The notes under the pieces are model-generated. The model made no database searches, had not been told where the DNA came from, and saw nothing but the letters and a program-made list of their open reading frames with translations. Both the position numbers and the translations under genes were made by a program. From CBDCME01 sp965218865 (lineage in GTDB: Bacteria; Pseudomonadota; Alphaproteobacteria; JAAXGF01), in contig CBDCME010000078.1 of NCBI GenBank assembly GCA_965218865.1, forward strand, positions 1-64,000: DNA of 64,000 nucleotides, in the 5' to 3' direction. Shown here in pieces: positions 1 through 9,753 of the stretch (position 1 is its first letter; every line of letters begins with the position of its first letter).

Positions 1-559
1 CCAGGATTGGCCCCACATTGACCGTAATCGGCGACCTGGAACCCGGTTCGGCACACCCCCCCGGTGGGGTTGGGGGCGGATAGGTTCGTACCCCGCACAC
101 CCCGGCACAAAAGGGACCCGTTCCAAAATTTCCGGGCCTTAAAAGCGTGCCGTTTGAGATTGGGCCAGACGACGAGTTAGCGGCACCCGATAATAGGTCA
201 GTAATACTGCTATTCTGCATGAGACAATCCGCGCCGTCGTCGATGTTTACGCGGACGGGTCAGCAAGCAAGTCCCTTGGAATTTTCCCGGAAATAAAAAG
301 GGGCCGGGACACTCAACGGCTTGTTCGCCAGATTCCCCAGGGACCAAAAGGCGTCACGGGTGGCGGCGCGGTAATCAGAACGGCGGCTTGCGGCAGGAAA
401 GCGGCCGTGTTTAGACGCAACCCTTCACGGCAGCAGCTAGCCAAGAGGCGACATCCGCGATCGGGCGATGATGGAGCGTTTTTGAGATCGACATGCCCAC
501 GCTAGGTTAATTGCCCACTCGACTTGACACGCGACGGCCAACGTGGCGAAGCTCACCCA
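1..559. other. no recognisable gene
   Basis: I read both strands and found no open frame with a convincing start, ribosome site or recognisable protein. The stretch is G/C-rich with homopolymer runs near its start. It may be the downstream flank of the exported-protein gene at 560-1123, or decayed DNA. Confidence 0.5.
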
Positions 560-1123
560 TTACTCACACCTGTCATTCTCAGGGCAACTCATCAGCAAGA
601 AATAAAGAAGAGGATATACGCTCGGCTCTATTCTCCACTCAGAGTCAATCCCCCCCACTGCGGCGCGAGGGTTTTTCTCCAGCCAACCTTCTCCTACTTT
701 ACCTAGCTGGCTCTTCGGGTCCCGTGGTGTATACTTGTGGCCCGGCCTACCAGCCATGAGGACAAGCATCTTTCTCAGATTTCTCCACGCATAAGTTCCT
801 TGGAATTTAAATTCAAGGTAATTGCGTATGTCACCCAAGTTTTTCCAATTCCCATCTTTCAGCGCGCAAAGAATAAGAAAGCGATCTTTTCCGACCTCCC
901 CGCGTACCATGCGTTCCCACCATATCTTGTTCTCGTCCGTATTCGGCAATCTAAATATTTTGCCCAAGTCACCGAAGATGTTGACCGCGTCGAACGGACG
1001 CTCTCCGGGGACGTTGATATTTCCACCGTCACCTTCGAACTTCGGCTTCTTTGCTGCACCGTCGGCGGCGGGAAGAGCGAGAAGCATGGCGATTAACAAC
1101 CATAGCAGCTTGTGCACTGCCAA
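560..1123 (-). CDS. exported protein of unknown function
   Basis: The 187-codon frame begins with a signal-peptide pattern: a Lys, a hydrophobic core (LLWLLIAMLLALP) and a small-residue cleavage region (AADGA). The mature part is mixed charged/hydrophobic, Trp-rich and without a motif I know; it ends near two Cys residues (MSCPENDRCE). The start read here is TTG, with a GGGGAG-like ribosome site about five bases upstream; an internal GTG two codons later would also work. It is on the same strand as the damaged exported genes at 1447-2096. Function is not recognised; an exported location is inferred. Confidence 0.6.
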   Translation of the reverse strand: MAVHKLLWLLIAMLLALPAADGAAKKPKFEGDGGNINVPGERPFDAVNIFGDLGKIFRLPNTDENKIWWERMVRGEVGKDRFLILCALKDGNWKNLGDIRNYLEFKFQGTYAWRNLRKMLVLMAGRPGHKYTPRDPKSQLGKVGEGWLEKNPRAAVGGIDSEWRIEPSVYPLLYFLLMSCPENDRCE

Positions 1124-1446
1124 CTCCCCTTTCCACCGCTACTTATAAGTGGATAACCAAAATTCCCCGGATGACTCCATCTGATCCTCGATATATCGCA
1201 ACACACATGGAGGCAGACTCGATTCGGGTCCTTTATGGTCACATGGGTCGAGTTCTCCTGTCGTCAACGAACGAATTGGCCCTCGTGAGCACGGTCATCG
1301 GGAAGGGCGACCTTCCCTCCTACCCGATCATAAGAGGATGAGGATTTTCGCCGCCAAGTAAACTTATATCCAGTAGATTGGACTCACCGTTTCCGCGCCA
1401 TCACGGCGTGTCAACAGTTGGCTTCCCCTGTCTGGTCGAGTTGCGT
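1124..1446. other. intergenic stretch, nothing seen
   Basis: This 323-bp gap lies between two minus-strand exported-protein genes. I see no supported gene, RNA or strong terminator. It probably holds the promoter of the downstream gene at 560-1123. Confidence 0.4.
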
Positions 1447-1972
1447 TCAAGGGAGAATGAAGATGTCTCCGGACACGAGCCCCGGCCTTGATCCGGGTGC
1501 GAACGTGTGGCCATCAAAAATCAGACCCGCTCCATGCAGGGTGAGGCTGAAGCTGTCTCTTCTCGCAGGACCGCCGTCTTCTGCCTCGACCCTGAAATCG
1601 TAAACAGCGTTTTCCGTTATTTTTTCGTTGACCGTCGTGATCGACCGGGCCTTGCCGGTCTGTGTGAAACGGTTGCCATGCACGCGGACATCATCCACCG
1701 ATAAGCTGAACACGATCATTCCAAAGTTCACCAGGTCTAGGCCCATTTCTGGCTTTGTAAAGGGGGCCGGGACCCGGTGCCCCCATCGTGCCCCAGGACA
1801 CGGAGCAGGACATCGTGTCGCGGTCGAACGTAAAGACGCTAGGCAGGCCCGGCTCCATCAAGTAGATGCCCGCACCCTCGGCGCGGGGAGCAGCCAGGCT
1901 TGGTTGGATCACGACTAACCAAGCTGCGGTAATTACGCTCAGCAACCACCAGGACGCTTGCACTGGAGCCAT
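1447..1972 (-). pseudogene. exported beta-rich protein, frameshifted
   Basis: Two overlapping frames join into one protein. The first starts at ATG 1972 with ribosome site GAAGGGG and a signal peptide (WWLLSVITAAWLVVIQPSLAAP). It runs through SVFTFDRDTMSCSVSWG and then loses frame in a C/G run near 1750. The second frame continues FTKPEMGLDLVNFGMIVFSL and ends at 1447 with AEDGGPARRDSFSLTLHG followed by FDGHTF. The ITTVN, AVYDF, DGGP and DSFSLTL phrases resemble small extracellular beta-domains of the post-COAP kind, but the family call is tentative. The start overlaps the stop of the preceding small gene (TGATG), which suggests translational coupling. Confidence 0.5.
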
Positions 1973-2096
1973 CACATCCCCTTCTTCTCGATCAGCCAGT
2001 AGACGAACTGAACGGCCGGGATGTTGCCCGGATTGCCTGGGCCGATGCGAGAACAGCAGCCAAAGCGACTGCAGGAAAAGCCTTGAATGACGGCAT
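1972..2096 (-). pseudogene. small exported peptide gene, frameshifted
   Basis: An ATG at 2096 opens a signal-like peptide (MPSFKAFPAVALAAVLASAQ). After about 20 codons the meaningful frame shifts by one base to NPGNIPAVQFVYWLIEKKGM, whose TGA overlaps the ATG of the next gene. That overlap is the best reason to think the two frames were once one small gene of about 40 codons. Without the indel only an unrelated 34-residue frame is readable. Function unknown. Confidence 0.35.
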
Positions 2097-2185
2097 GTGT
2101 ACCTCGTTCCTGACATTCTTTTGACGATCGGAGTGCGCCGGGGCCTCACCATAGAGTATTCATTGTCGTTCGTCCTTCCTCAGGC

Positions 2186-2195
2186 ACTAGGATCG
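2186..2195. repeat. 10-bp target-site duplication, left copy
   Basis: ACTAGGATCG lies immediately left of the ISAs1-type element and is repeated exactly at 4275-4284. A perfect 10-bp duplication fits the 8-10 bp made by ISAs1-family transposases. Confidence 0.85.
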
Positions 2196-4274
2196 CAGGA
2201 CTAGTTTTTTGTCCGCCCAGTGATCAGGGTGAGGTGATCGCGGCGCTGGCCATTTCATTCTCGGTGTGGCAGTGTGCCGGTCATGGCGACGCTGCCGGTC
2301 TCGGATTCGTCCATTGATTTGCGCGCGGTCACGGTGCGTCCGACCTGGGGCGCGCAGGAGCACCGGCGCTGGGACCGGTTGGTGGAGCAGCACCACTACC
2401 TGGCGTTCCACGGCGTCATCGGCAAGGGCCTGCGCCATGTCGCGGTGCATGGCGAGACCTGGCTCGCACTGATCGGCTGGCAGCCCGGCGCGTTCAAGCT
2501 GGGCGCGCGTGATCGCTGGATCGGGTGGTCGGCCGAGCAGCAGTTCCGGCGTCTGCATCTGATCGCCAACAACTCGCGCTTCGTCATTCTGACGCCTGGC
2601 CGAGTGCCGAACCTGGCCTCCCGTGTGCTGGGGCTGAGCCTGCGGCGGCTGTCTGAGGACATCCAGGCGGTGCACGGATATCCGGCTCTTCTGGCGGAGA
2701 CGTTCGTGGACGTCTCGCGATTTGCCGGCACCTGCTACCGCGCGTCGAACTGGCGCTCTCTGGGGCTGACGCGGGGCTTTGCCCGTGAGCCCGGAGGGGC
2801 AGCGCGCTGGCGCCACCACGGTCAGCCCAAGGAGGTCTTCGTGTTCGGACTGACAGACGGCGCCCCCGAGGCGCTGAGCCGTACCGGGATGCCGGCACAC
2901 TGGAACGCCGAGCAGCACACCGAGCCGATGGCCGCGCCCCGGCTGCGCAGCCTGTTCGAGTGTCTGGGTGAGGTGCCCGAGTACCGCCATGCCCGGGGCA
3001 AGCGCTATGCGCTCAACACCATTCTGGTGATCGCCGTCGCCGCCCGGCTTGCCGGATACCGGGGGGTGAACGCGTTCGCCCAGTTCGCCGCCCTGCTCTC
3101 CCAGGAGCAGCTCGAGGCGGTGGGTGCGTTCTGGAGCCCTTCCAAACAGCGCTACACCCCGCCCGCGATCACCACCTTCCACAAGACCCTCACCGCCCTG
3201 CCGCCAGAGACCCTGGACAACGCGATTAGCCAGTGGACCGGCCAGCATGGCAGCGCGCACGCGCCGGTCGCCATGGACGGAAAGGATCTGCGCGGCGCCT
3301 CGAAGCAGACCGAAGACGGGCGCAGGATGATGGTGGCGGCGGTCGAGCACGACACCGGCGTGGTCCTCGGGCAGGTCGAGGTCGACCGCAAGAGCAACGA
3401 AATCCCGGCCGTGCGCGAACTCTCCAGCGGCCTCGACCTCACAGGCCGGATCGTCACCATGGACGCGATGCACGCTCAGCACGAGACCGCGCGCTGCCTG
3501 CTCGGGCGTCGCGCCGACTACGTGATGAGCGCGGTCAAGGACAACCAGGAGATGATCTTCGAAGACCTCAAGGCGATCGACTTCAGCGATGCGCCCTGGC
3601 ACGAAACCGTCGACAAGGGCCATGGCCGCATCGAGCGCCGACGCTGCGCCGTCGTCGACCTCTCCGCTGCCGAGTGGGACGGCTACGCCAACCTCCACGG
3701 GCGACGCCAGGCCATGCGCATCGAGCGCGAACGCGAGATCCTCAAGACCGGCAAGCGCAGCATCGAGGTGACCTGGAGCCTCACCTCGCTCGGCGCAGAG
3801 CGCGCCGGACCCGAGGAGTTGCTCGAACTGGTGCGCAACCACTGGCATATCGAGAACCGCCTGCACTACGTGCGCGACTTCACCTACGACGAAGACCGAT
3901 GCCGGGCCTACGTGCGTCACCTGCCCAGAAATCTCGCCTGCTTGACCAACGCGGCCATCGCCATCGTGCGCTGCGACGGACGCTTCCGTTATCTGCCGAG
4001 GCCAACCGGCACTATGCCGCCCGGGCGCAGGAGGCCCTCGACGCGATCATGACCGCGCCCATCGCCTGAGACAGCACGCCTCTCCCCCGGACCGGGACGT
4101 GCCGCCGAGCGGCGCGGGCGGACCGGTGTGCCTGTCGAATCCGAAAACGCCGTCCGGTGGCTTCGAGCAGTCCCCATGACGTCGTCGAGGCAAGCTCGGG
4201 GCTCCCCGAACCCCGTGCACCGAGCACGATCCCACTCATCCCGAACCCTCAACCGCGACTAAAAATTGTTCCTG
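2196..4274 (+). mobile_element. ISAs1-family insertion sequence with DruA-fused transposase
   Basis: The 2,079-bp element is bounded by imperfect inverted ends (left CAGGACTAGTTTTTTGTC; the right end reads CAGGAACAATTTTTAGTC on the other strand) and by a perfect 10-bp duplication ACTAGGATCG. It carries one transposase gene on the plus strand. About 200 bp of non-coding DNA follow the gene before the right end. It sits in a non-coding stretch, so no host gene is obviously broken. Confidence 0.85.
2283..4069 (+). pseudogene. DruA/DUF4338-ISAs1 fusion transposase, C-terminal frameshift
   Basis: The N-terminal ~200 residues match the DUF4338/DruA pattern (LIGWQPGAFKLGARDRWIGW, RLHLIANNSRF, RVPNLASRVLGLSLRRLS, AETFVD, CYRASNW, RGFAR). 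The remainder is an ISAs1-type DDE transposase: MDGKDLRGA near residue 330, VTMDAMHAQ near 395, HWHIENRLHYVRDFTYDED near 520. The continuous frame ends at 4052 with a foreign tail; one base over, the normal ISAs1 ending (AEANRHYAARAQEALDAI) reads to TGA at 4069, so there is an indel near 3990-4000. ATG 2283 is preferred; GTG 2274 is possible. Transposition is the sure role; what the DruA part does is unknown. Confidence 0.8.
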
Positions 4275-4284
4275 ACTAGGATCG
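4275..4284. repeat. 10-bp target-site duplication, right copy
   Basis: Exact repeat of 2186-2195 (ACTAGGATCG). It marks the right edge of the ISAs1-type element. Confidence 0.85.
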
Positions 4285-4493
4285 CCATTCGCCCTCTTGG
4301 GTGAGTAACTTCAGGCCCATTCCGACCAGAACTCCAACTTAAGTAGAGTCCGGTTTGGGTCAATTTGGGACGTGAACCTGATGGCGTATCAACCCCATTT
4401 TCTCCGCTTCGATCTGTAAGCGGACATCCATTCAACCGTCTTTCACCCACCGAGCAGAAGCTCGTCTCCCTTTTAAATTTTCGGGAGACGATT

Positions 4494-4730
4494 ATGAATA
4501 CGACGAACGAATCGACCATCAGACAGGACGGGCAGCACCCTTGGAACAAGGGAAAATTCATTGGCCCGAAGCCTCCGCTTCAGCCGAGACATGTCTGGGC
4601 AATCAGGACGCGGTTGCAACTTGCTGGGCGTGTCCGCGATCTCGCTCTGTTCAATTTAGCAATCGATAGCAAGCTGAGAGGGTGCGACGTCGTGAGCCTC
4701 AGGGTCGAGGACGTTGCCCCACACGGATAG
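4494..4730 (+). pseudogene. truncated tyrosine-type integrase
   Basis: ATG 4494 has a GGGAGA ribosome site. The frame encodes 78 residues typical of the N-terminus of short phage-type integrases: RQDGQHPWNKGKFIGPKPPL, then HVWAIRTRLQL, RDLALFNLAIDSKLRG and VSLRVEDVAPHG. It stops exactly where related proteins continue with a Tyr, and the catalytic core (Arg, His and Tyr of the recombinase) is missing. Downstream DNA belongs to another gene on the opposite strand, so a deletion or rearrangement has joined the two near 4728. It is a dead remnant of a mobile element. Confidence 0.75.
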
Positions 4731-4889
4731 CTATGGCCACAGACACGCCTCCCGAGACCCCTGGCGCTGGCTGCACGAAACCAAATGGGATTAACACCTC
4801 GCACTCAAAGGTGCCAGGACAACCGAATGTCAGCTCCGGGCTGGAATCGGAATTTCCAGCAGAAGCATCAATAAACACTCCCAGAGGCT
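4699..4889 (-). pseudogene. 3' part of exported protein split by IS5
   Basis: When the IS5 element and one GACT copy are removed, the frame entering at 6462 continues here without a break: LLNSQ, then PLGVFIDASAGNSDSS, LTFGCPGTFECEVLIPFGF, and a hydrophobic GGVSVAIAI stretch before a TGA at 4699-4701. The last dozen codons overlap the antisense end of the integrase stub, so the natural C-terminus is probably lost. The exact rejoining is strong evidence that 6462-6744 and this segment were one gene. Confidence 0.65.
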
Positions 4890-4893
4890 GACT
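4890..4893. repeat. 4-bp target duplication GACT, left copy of IS5
   Basis: GACT occurs on both sides of the IS5 element (also 6462-6465). Removing one copy plus the element restores an open frame across the junction. Confidence 0.7.
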
Positions 4894-6461
4894 AGTCGTC
4901 CGTGAAGAACCCTGATTTCAATCTGAAGCGGCGATTGGGTTTGCGGTGGGGTGCGAGATGTCGCTGAGGAGCGCGGCCAGGATTTGGACAAACAAACGCC
5001 TCAGCCATTTGAGGACAAGGCGGTAGTTGTAGCCGGCGCCGGCGAGGATGGCGTTGATCTTGTCGCCGTCGCGGCCTTTGAGGAAGTTGCGCCCCAGCCT
5101 GCCATCGCTCTTGAGATGTCCGATCACGGCCTCGACGGCGGAGCGCCGCCTGAGCTCCTTCTTGATCGTCGGCGTGATGCCGCGTTTCTGGCCTGATCTA
5201 AAGACGCGGTGTTTGTTGGGGTAATAGTGGCCCTGGTATCCCTTGTCGACATAGATGCGCTCGGCCGATATCCCCGTCCAGCGTTCCATCTCTTCGATCA
5301 CCTGCCTCAAGGTGTGGCCATCATAGGGATTGCCGTGGAAGGCCTTGACGTGGGCGACGAACTGGCCGCCGGGGGGGCGGGAATTGGTCGCCGCCACGGA
5401 GACCTTGCAGCCGAACTCGTACGGCTTGTGCGCCTTCCCTTTGCCGACGCATTCGACCTCGGGCGCGTGGAGCGAATAGACCTTGGGCAAGGGGTCGCGC
5501 CGCTTCTGGGTCGACACCCGCTCGGCCAGCCACAAGGGGCGGCGGAAGGGATCCCGTAGGCTCTCCTCCTGGGCCGTCTTGCGGCGGATGTCGCGGACGG
5601 TGCGCCCGAGATAGGTCTTGAGCTTGCGCAGGGCCTTGTTGGCCCGCTTGTGCTGTTTGGCATCGCGGTAGCGGCCTTGCATGATCAACGCCCTCTTGCC
5701 CAGGCGGGTATAGGACTGACGCAGGGCAATGCCGTGCTCCCGTGCCAGTCGCACCAGCCGCTCGCGGGCTCGTTGCATCAGTTTGGCGGCGGTCGGAAAG
5801 GCAATCGCCTTCTCTTGTACGGTGGTGTCCACCGTCACCCGCTCGAGGTCCTTCTCCCGCAGCGCCCCCACCCGGTGGGCCACGGCCAGGCTCTCCTGGA
5901 ATACCTTCTCCAAACCTTCCGGCCCGATCCGGTCCCGCCACCGGGTCATCGACGAGCGCTCCATGGGCAGCTCATGCTGAAAGTACTCTTCGCCGCAGAA
6001 GCACTGGAAGTATGGGTCGTAGACCCAGCGCTCGCAGACCTCCTCATCCGAGAGATCGAACATATGCTTGAGGATGTGCAGCCCAACCATCAACCGCGTC
6101 GGGACCCCCGGCCGACCCTCCTCCGAATACAAGGCTTCATAGGTCTCGTCGAAGAAAGTCCACGCGATCCGGCCCCCCAACACCACCAACTCGTGGCGCA
6201 GGTTGATGATGTTTTCGAACCGCGAGCGGAACAGGTCCTCTATTCCCGATGACACCTTGCGCGATGGCTTCATCACAGTTCTCCAATCCCAATCGACGGG
6301 AGCAGAGAATCACGTTCCGCAACGGAAGGGAATCCCCAAAATCAATTATTTCAAATCACAAGCTTTTCAGGCCCAAAACCCGTTTTCTTGCAAATCCGAT
6401 TACTTCGCCAAACCGAAAGAACTACCAACATCAGCCGCTTACGCGTTCTTCACGGGCGACT
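4894..6461 (-). mobile_element. IS5-family insertion sequence
   Basis: The element is 1,568 bp. Its ends are inverted repeats sharing AGTCG, one variable base, then CCGTGAAGAAC, and it is flanked by GACT. It carries a single intact transposase on the minus strand. It inserted into an exported-protein gene, whose halves lie at 6462-6744 and 4699-4889. Confidence 0.8.
4918..6276 (-). CDS. IS5-family transposase
   Basis: The 452-residue protein has the full IS5 architecture. An N-terminal DUF772-type region contains LMVGLHILKHMFDLSDEEVC and WRDRIGPEGLEKVF. The catalytic part has VTVDTTVQEKAI (first Asp), YVDKGYQGH (second Asp) and RRRSAVEAVIGHLKSDGRLG with FLKGRDGD (Glu region). Length and motifs are normal, with no internal stop or frameshift, so it may still be active. 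The gene fills most of its element. Confidence 0.92.
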   Translation of the reverse strand: MMKPSRKVSSGIEDLFRSRFENIINLRHELVVLGGRIAWTFFDETYEALYSEEGRPGVPTRLMVGLHILKHMFDLSDEEVCERWVYDPYFQCFCGEEYFQHELPMERSSMTRWRDRIGPEGLEKVFQESLAVAHRVGALREKDLERVTVDTTVQEKAIAFPTAAKLMQRARERLVRLAREHGIALRQSYTRLGKRALIMQGRYRDAKQHKRANKALRKLKTYLGRTVRDIRRKTAQEESLRDPFRRPLWLAERVSTQKRRDPLPKVYSLHAPEVECVGKGKAHKPYEFGCKVSVAATNSRPPGGQFVAHVKAFHGNPYDGHTLRQVIEEMERWTGISAERIYVDKGYQGHYYPNKHRVFRSGQKRGITPTIKKELRRRSAVEAVIGHLKSDGRLGRNFLKGRDGDKINAILAGAGYNYRLVLKWLRRLFVQILAALLSDISHPTANPIAASD

Positions 6462-6744
6462 GACTATTCAGTAGCAAAACCGTGGCAGCGGCGGCCGCCG
6501 AATTTAAATCCGTGAACGCAAAATCCGAGGTTTCGTCGCATCCGTCGAAGATGTCGATGCATGAACCGTCTAAGAACCGGATATCGAACAGTGTGCCGCC
6601 GACGTTGAGGCCCGTCGCTCCAATGAGAAGGCCATCTGCATCCACGTTCAGGATTACCACAGCATTAGCACTGGTGGGCCAACTGGTAATCGGTAACATC
6701 GCCACCGCGATGACCGTTCCGATCGTTCGAACGAAACCGATCAT
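6462..6744 (-). pseudogene. 5' part of exported protein split by IS5
   Basis: ATG 6744 has a good ribosome site (GGGAGG). The product starts with a signal peptide (FVRTIGTVIAVAMLPI, cleavage near SANA) followed by VVILNVDADGLLIGATGLNVG and a short loop with two Cys (GSCIDIFDGCDETSDF). The style is that of small secreted proteins of PEP-CTERM type, but no sorting tail is visible. The IS5 cuts the frame at LLLNS; the continuation is at 4699-4889. Function unknown. Confidence 0.65.
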
Positions 6745-6909
6745 CCGAACCTCCCTAATGCGTTACGCATTCCCCCTCGTAACGTACATTTATTTTTTGT
6801 AACCCTACGCCCTATCGGGTACGTGCGCAAATTGTAGGCCACATCATTGCACCGCCGCGCCGTTCCCCGGCTCCTCCGCCAAGATCGCCTCAACTGCCCT
6901 CCGGACGTG

Positions 6910-6912
6910 TAA
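6910..6912. repeat. TAA target copy, left of IS630 copy 1
   Basis: TAA occurs on both sides (6910-6912 and 8081-8083). All five copies of this IS630 have TAA or its complement TTA on both sides. Confidence 0.7.
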
Positions 6913-8080
6913 TACCAACCGCCCCAGAGTTTGACTCGCGCAAAGGTTTACACGCTAGGTTTTGTGTGATTCAAGGTTGTTGGCAACAAGGGAGTGTGTT
7001 CAATGCCAACGATTCCTTTGTGAAACGACTTTGATGCTGAAAGAGTCCGTGTTCTTGCGGCACGGAGCGATGATGGGAACCAGGCGCGACGGCTTTTGTC
7101 GATGGCGGCCATCTACGATGGGATGGATCGAGCGTGCGCGGCGCGTATTGGCGGCATGGATCGGCAGACGTTGCGGGACTGGGTTCACCGGTTCAACGCG
7201 GGAGGTCCGGCCGGTCTGATCGACCGCAAGCCGAACGGGGCGTTGCGTCGGTTGACGCCGTCGCAAATGGCGGCGCTTTCGCGGGCTATCGAGGCCGGTC
7301 CCGATCCCGAACGGGATGGGGTCGTGCGCTGGCGCTGCATCGATCTCAAGCAACTGATCCGAACGCGCTTCGGCGTGGACTATCACGAGCGGAGCGTCGG
7401 CAAGCTGCTGGCCGCGCTCGGGTTCTCGCATATTTCCGCGCGCCCGCGCCACGTCGGCCAGGATGCGCGGGCACAGGAGGAATTTAAAAAAAAGTTTTCC
7501 CGAACACTTGGCGAAAATCGTAGCGGCACAGCCACCGGACACGCCCATCGAGGTTTGGTTTCAAGATGAAATGCGCGTCGGCCAGAAGAACAGCCTGGTG
7601 CGCCAGTGGACCCCAAAGGGATCGCGCCCGCGCCAGGTCAAGGACCTACGGACCTCTTCGGCGTATCTCTTCGGCGCCATCTGCCCCGAGCGCGGTGAGG
7701 GCGCGGCGCTGGTCATGCCGCGCGCCAATACTGAAGCCATGGACCTGCATCTCGAGGAAATCAGCCGGGCCGTTGCCCCAAACGCCCATGCCGTCGTGCT
7801 GCTCGACCAAGCCGCATGGCACACCACTGCCAAACTCGGCATCCCGGAGAACATCTCCCTCGTGCCTTTGCCACCCAAGTCCCCGGAGCTCAATCCCGCC
7901 GAAAATGTCTGGCAATACCTCCGCCAGAACTGGCTCTCCAATCGTGTCTTCGACTCCTATGAAGCCATCGTCGAGGCCTCTTGCCAAGCCTGGAACAACC
8001 TGACCGACCAACCTTGGAAGATCATGTCCATCGGCCTCAGAGCGTGGGCTCGCACAAGTCAATGTTAAGGGCGGTTGGTA
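6913..8080 (+). mobile_element. IS630-family element, copy 1 of 5
   Basis: The 1,168-bp element starts TACCAACCGCCC and ends GGGCGGTTGGTA. The same element recurs at 29619-30784, 34315-35476, 43930-45097 and, inverted, 52742-53909. This copy has an 8-A run in the transposase gene and a TGA at codon 6. Its flanks contain no recognisable gene. Confidence 0.9.
7003..8068 (+). pseudogene. IS630 transposase, nonsense plus A8 frameshift
   Basis: Compared with copy 4, codon 6 is TGA instead of CGA (after MPTIPL), and the run after GAATTT has eight A instead of the seven found in copies 2 and 3. The frame therefore breaks after AQEEFKK and resumes with SFPEHLAKIV. The rest is standard IS630: HTH and linker (RQTLRDWVHRFNAGGPAGL), VWFQDEMRVGQK (first Asp), VVLLDQAAWHTT (second Asp) and PPKSPELNPAENVWQYLR (Glu). 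Probably inactive unless restart and slippage occur. Confidence 0.8.
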
Positions 8081-8083
8081 TAA

Positions 8084-8614
8084 CTACACGGCCTGGCCGT
8101 CGAGGTCTCCCCGGTAGAGCGCATCCGCCGCACGCTCAAGGGCCCCCTAATCGCCAATTCGCCACGGCCGCGAACCAGAAGTTTGGCACTAGGGTAAATG
8201 TCGAAGTCCGAAAAAATGATTCTGTTACCAAAATCGTTACCAAAACGCGATTTGACGAGAGTTCCAAGGGCCGAAATGTCAGCTAATACATTGTTTTAAT
8301 TTGTAGAATCCTGTGGCGTCGAACAAAAGACGCCTTGATTTGCCCTCCGAGGACACCACCGGACGCGCGCGCCTGCCGCAGCCATTCCCTGATCGTCACC
8401 AGGGCCCGCGCCAGGCTATCGCAATTTCCGGTCATAATCCGTCGCCGCTCCCTTAATTCGGCGGGGCCGATGTGATCGACACCATCCGATGCGAGCAAAC
8501 AGATCACACTCTACACGAATACGGCGGAAAGGTGAAAGCTTCTTCGTAACTTCGCCATACATCTGATTGAAATATCGGGCGATATGCTCCCCCCCGCTCG
8601 GCGACCGTTCGGGG
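8084..8614. other. gap without a supported gene
   Basis: Just after the IS630 a plus-strand frame reads AVEVSPVERIRRTLKGPL and stops near 8197; it could be the tail of a lost gene. A minus-strand frame of 74 codons at 8283-8507 has no recognisable features. I support neither as a gene. The stretch lies downstream of the isomerase gene at 8615. Confidence 0.35.
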
Positions 8615-9634
8615 TCACCGACCCGGCCCCTTCGATTTCAATCCGACTTCCCGAGCCAGGATGTCATGAATATGGATGCTCCCGGTCAGAAATCCGTCGC
8701 CATCGGTGCACAAGAGCGAGGTGATGGCGTGCGATTCCATCATCCGCAAGGCCTCGATGGCCAGCGACTCCTGCGAAATCGACTTGGGATCTCGGGTCAT
8801 GATCGAAGCCGCCGTCTGGACCGCGAAACGATCCCGCCCCCGCGCCGCCCGGCGGATGTCGCCGTCGGCGATGAAGCCCACCTCTTCCGCCTTGACCCAC
8901 CCGTCGCCGGGGTCCTCGGCGACGACGCCGAAGCCGCGCCCGCCCAGGGATATCTGTTCGAGCACCTCGTAAATGCTGGCCCTCGGCGCGAGCCAGGTCG
9001 TGCGCCCCAGCGGGACCATGAGATCGGTCACCCGAAGCAGGCCGCGCCCCAGGGTGCCGCCGGGATGGTAGCGGTGAAATTGCTCGACCGAAAAACCGCG
9101 CAAACTGAGGCTGGCCATCAGGAGGGCGTCGCAAACCGCGAGGGTCGTTGTGGTCGAGGACGTCGGAGCGAGACGGCCCACGCCGGCTTCCTCCTTGACG
9201 CCGGTTTCGATGATCCAGTCCATGAACGCCGCGAGCGCGCAGTCCCTAGCCCGGGTCACGCACGCCGAGGCGATGCCGAACTGCTTGATCGCCGGCACCA
9301 CGGCGATCAATTCCTCGGTATTGCCCGAATGGCTGAGCATGATCACCAGGGTCCCGTGCTCGGCGATCCCCAGGTCCCCATGCAGAGCATCGGTGGGATG
9401 GACGAAGGCCGCCCCATGACCGGTCGAGAGCAGGCTGGCGGCGAATTTCTTCCCGATCATTCCCGACTTGCCGACCCCGAGGATAATCGTAAAGCTGTTC
9501 TCACGGGCCAGCGAGCGAACGGTCCCAGCGAAGGCCGTCCCCAGGCCGGCGGCGGCCGCCCGCAAGCACCTCGCCCCGGCGTCGAGGACCTCCGCCCCCG
9601 CGGCAATGATCGATTCATCGGTTCTTTCGGCCAT
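8615..9634 (-). CDS. kdsD: D-arabinose 5-phosphate isomerase, KdsD/KpsF type
   Basis: The 339-residue protein begins with an SIS domain: VGKSGMIGKKFAASLLSTGH, HPTDALHGDLG, MLSHSGNT and ending PTSSTTTTLAVCDALLMASL. HPGGTLGRGLLRVTDLM then leads into two CBS domains (about residues 205-330, including GFIADGDIRRAARG). This order and length are those of KpsF/GutQ/KdsD enzymes, which convert ribulose 5-phosphate to arabinose 5-phosphate for Kdo of LPS or capsule. ATG 9634 is preferred (GAGGGAG upstream). Neighbouring glycan-type genes support a surface-polysaccharide role. Apparently intact. Confidence 0.88.
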   Translation of the reverse strand: MAERTDESIIAAGAEVLDAGARCLRAAAAGLGTAFAGTVRSLARENSFTIILGVGKSGMIGKKFAASLLSTGHGAAFVHPTDALHGDLGIAEHGTLVIMLSHSGNTEELIAVVPAIKQFGIASACVTRARDCALAAFMDWIIETGVKEEAGVGRLAPTSSTTTTLAVCDALLMASLSLRGFSVEQFHRYHPGGTLGRGLLRVTDLMVPLGRTTWLAPRASIYEVLEQISLGGRGFGVVAEDPGDGWVKAEEVGFIADGDIRRAARGRDRFAVQTAASIMTRDPKSISQESLAIEALRMMESHAITSLLCTDGDGFLTGSIHIHDILAREVGLKSKGPGR

Positions 9635-9753
9635 GCCGATTCCTGGCTCCCTCGTCAATCGACCCCAGCGCTTAGTTGCCAAGCGTTGGGAGTGGTCGGT
9701 TGCCTCGGGCGCGCAACCAAACCCGCCTTCCGCCATGAATTTTCGCGGGCGGC

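Noticed and set aside
2187..3920. Long open frame antisense to the ISAs1 transposase
   Set aside because: It mirrors a G+C-rich coding gene, has no ribosome site or recognisable domain, and the opposite strand has clear transposase motifs.
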